A DNA stretch of 48,491 nt from Desulfococcaceae bacterium (GTDB lineage Bacteria; Desulfobacterota; Desulfobacteria; Desulfobacterales; Desulfosalsimonadaceae), in NCBI GenBank assembly GCA_030145385.1, contig JAQYVU010000027.1, positions 1-48,491 of the forward strand, read 5' to 3'. A program made the position numbers and the translations under genes. The notes beneath the pieces are model-generated. The model saw only the letters and a program-made list of their open reading frames with translations, was not told the origin of the DNA and did no database searches. Position 1 is the first letter of the stretch. Each line of letters begins with the position of its first letter. Shown here one piece after another: positions 47,002-48,491 of the stretch.

Positions 47002-48491
47002 ATGACGGACGGATCAACAAGTACAAAGAAAAAACCAACCCCCAAGGGCCTTCTTGGTGAAGAACTTGTGAGTTCAAAACTGATTACCCGGGATCAGTTG
47101 AAACAGGCCCTCGTAAGACGATCTCAAGTGGATATGCCGATAGGATCCTTACTGATTAAGATGGGTTTTGTTTCTACCGATGACATGCTTGATTTTCTAT
47201 CAAAAAAATTCGGAGTTCCCTGTGTAAATATTTTTAAAAGATATATTCCGCAGGATATCATAAACCTGATTTCCCTTGAAAAAATCAAACAATACAAGAT
47301 CCTGCCGATTTCCAAAAAAAATAATACGCTGACCCTTGGGATGGTCAGTCCCCAGGATTTTATGACCATCAGTGACCTTGAATTTACCATGGGCATGAAA
47401 ATAAAGCCGGTTGTAATCCCTTTCTTTATGATGGAGGCTGCTCTTAACCTGGTTACATCGAGTTTTGAGGATGGCATTAGCGGTGAAACAGTCAAAAACA
47501 TTGCGCTGGAAGATAAAAGCGAAACACATTCATCTCCAAAAATTGAAGCTTTGCTTTCCTACCTTGTTAAAACAGAAGCCAGTGATATGTTACTCACTGC
47601 CGGAGTCCCGCCGTCAATAAAAGTGGCTAATCAGGTAAAACGCTTGGCAACAGTTGCGCTTAAACCATCGGACTGTGAATTATATGCCAGAGAATTGCTG
47701 GCAAACAGAGATGAGGACTGGGAAAAATTTCTACAAACAAATGATCTGGATATTGCCGCCACCTACCCCCATTTAGGACGATTCAGGATTAATTTTTACA
47801 GACAGCGCCATTCCATTTCAATTACTATCAGAAGACTTTATGACCGTCTTCCGACTTTAAAAGAACTGAGACTCCCTGAATGGATCCGGGACTATGCATT
47901 AAAACCCCAGGGTTTAGTGCTGATATCCGGTCCTGCCGGCCACGGAAAATCGACAACGCTGTGCACGATGATTGATATCATAAATACCACCCGTCGCTGT
48001 AATATCATTACTCTTGAAGACCCCATTGAATACCTGCACAAACATAAAAAAAGCAATATCAATCAGCGTGAAATCGGCAGTGACACGGAGTCGTTTGAAA
48101 AAGGCATGCGTGCGGTTTTCAGGCAATCACCGGATGTAATTGTAATCGGCGAACTCCGTGACAAGGAATCATTTGAAATTGCGTTGCGGGCCGCCCGGAC
48201 CGGCCATCTGGTTTTAAGCACAATGAATGCCGCCAATTCTACTGCTGTAATTCGAATCATTGTCAACATGTTTCAGGAAAGCCAGCAGAATCTGATTAGC
48301 ATGCTTCTTGCTGATTCTTTGCTGCTATCCCTTGCCCAGCGACTGGTACCGACCAAGAATAAAACAGGGCAGGTCCTGGCATTAGAAAGATTCACCAATT
48401 CAAATCGTATCAGCAACCTGATCAGAGAAGGAAAACTCCATCAGATCCGGTCTCAGATGGAAACCGGCTGTGAAGAATTTACGCCTTTAGA
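47002..48491 (+). CDS. PilT-like ATPase with MshEN N-terminal domain (3' partial)
   Basis: At least 496 residues, running off the right edge. The N-terminus (about 15-150) is an MshEN-type domain (LLGEELVSSKLITRDQLKQAL, PIGSLLIKMGFVSTDDM), a c-di-GMP-binding fold in some MshE proteins. The C-terminal part is PilT/PilU-like: Walker A GPAGHGKST (the usual Ser is replaced by His), VIVIGELRD (Walker B), TGHLVLSTMNA (His box) and SNLIREGKLHQI, the PilT retraction signature. Such ATPases power pilus retraction or secretion. An N-domain fused to a PilT core is less usual. GGAGG is 7 bases upstream of the ATG. Confidence 0.88.
   Translation, partial: MTDGSTSTKKKPTPKGLLGEELVSSKLITRDQLKQALVRRSQVDMPIGSLLIKMGFVSTDDMLDFLSKKFGVPCVNIFKRYIPQDIINLISLEKIKQYKILPISKKNNTLTLGMVSPQDFMTISDLEFTMGMKIKPVVIPFFMMEAALNLVTSSFEDGISGETVKNIALEDKSETHSSPKIEALLSYLVKTEASDMLLTAGVPPSIKVANQVKRLATVALKPSDCELYARELLANRDEDWEKFLQTNDLDIAATYPHLGRFRINFYRQRHSISITIRRLYDRLPTLKELRLPEWIRDYALKPQGLVLISGPAGHGKSTTLCTMIDIINTTRRCNIITLEDPIEYLHKHKKSNINQREIGSDTESFEKGMRAVFRQSPDVIVIGELRDKESFEIALRAARTGHLVLSTMNAANSTAVIRIIVNMFQESQQNLISMLLADSLLLSLAQRLVPTKNKTGQVLALERFTNSNRISNLIREGKLHQIRSQMETGCEEFTPL

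Overview
The window is bacterial chromosome of about 40% GC, densely coded on both strands. Its gene content points to a member of the Desulfobacterota, probably Desulfobacterales. The indicators are paired Hsp70-like genes beside a DUF2760 gene, a DHH-CBS protein, an MglA-type GTPase operon, several PilZ proteins, a GGCFI-type sorting tail, and a decayed ParB-like/spore-photoproduct-lyase-like gene pair. This placement rests on family knowledge and was not searched. No rRNA, tRNA, CRISPR array, prophage or intact insertion sequence is visible.

Layout. 1-7.9 kb: the tail of an unknown gene, elbB, a DHH-CBS phosphoesterase, a structured inverted-repeat element, a two-gene unit (double-PilZ protein with an acyltransferase-like C-terminus, then a SAM methyltransferase), and a membrane HD-GYP protein. 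8.0-16.0 kb, minus strand: one compact operon moxR, DUF58, DUF4381-like, batA, batB/C, batD, batE, an AAA+ chaperone with membrane VWA, TPR and beta-sandwich partners. 16.4-17.3 kb: a badly decayed remnant of a ParB-like domain joined to a spore-photoproduct-lyase-like radical SAM protein. 17.3-24.3 kb, minus strand: a hybrid histidine kinase, then a TPR protein, an MglA-like GTPase, a PATAN/cNMP-binding protein and a PilZ protein, followed by purC.

24.3-33.1 kb: mdh with a palindromic operator in its promoter region, then a minus-strand housekeeping run of a histone-deacetylase-like hydrolase, a SWIM protein, ispF, cysS, uvrB and uvrC. 33.2-36.0 kb: a fibronectin-III/outer-membrane-barrel fusion, a glycerophosphodiester phosphodiesterase and a small conserved-looking protein. 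36.2-38.3 kb: an NDP-forming acyl-CoA synthetase. 38.3-43.9 kb, minus strand: a DUF2760 membrane protein and two divergent Hsp70-family genes. 43.9-48.5 kb: a small Cys-rich protein, a secreted beta-rich protein, a ComEA-like HhH protein, a PanE-like reductase, and the start of a PilT-like ATPase with an MshEN N-terminal domain.

How the genes work together. Three multi-gene systems stand out. The MoxR-Bat operon is a complete envelope chaperone/VWA system. The TPR-GTPase-PATAN/cNMP-PilZ cassette looks like a spatial or motility signalling module joining a Ras-like switch to nucleotide second messengers. The DUF2760-Hsp70-Hsp70 cassette looks like a membrane-linked two-chaperone system with no J-protein or exchange factor nearby; it is the best candidate here for an undescribed system. 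Nucleotide signalling recurs through the window: three PilZ domains in two genes, an HD-GYP protein and a cNMP-binding protein. The PilT-like gene at the right edge suggests the cell has type IV pili.
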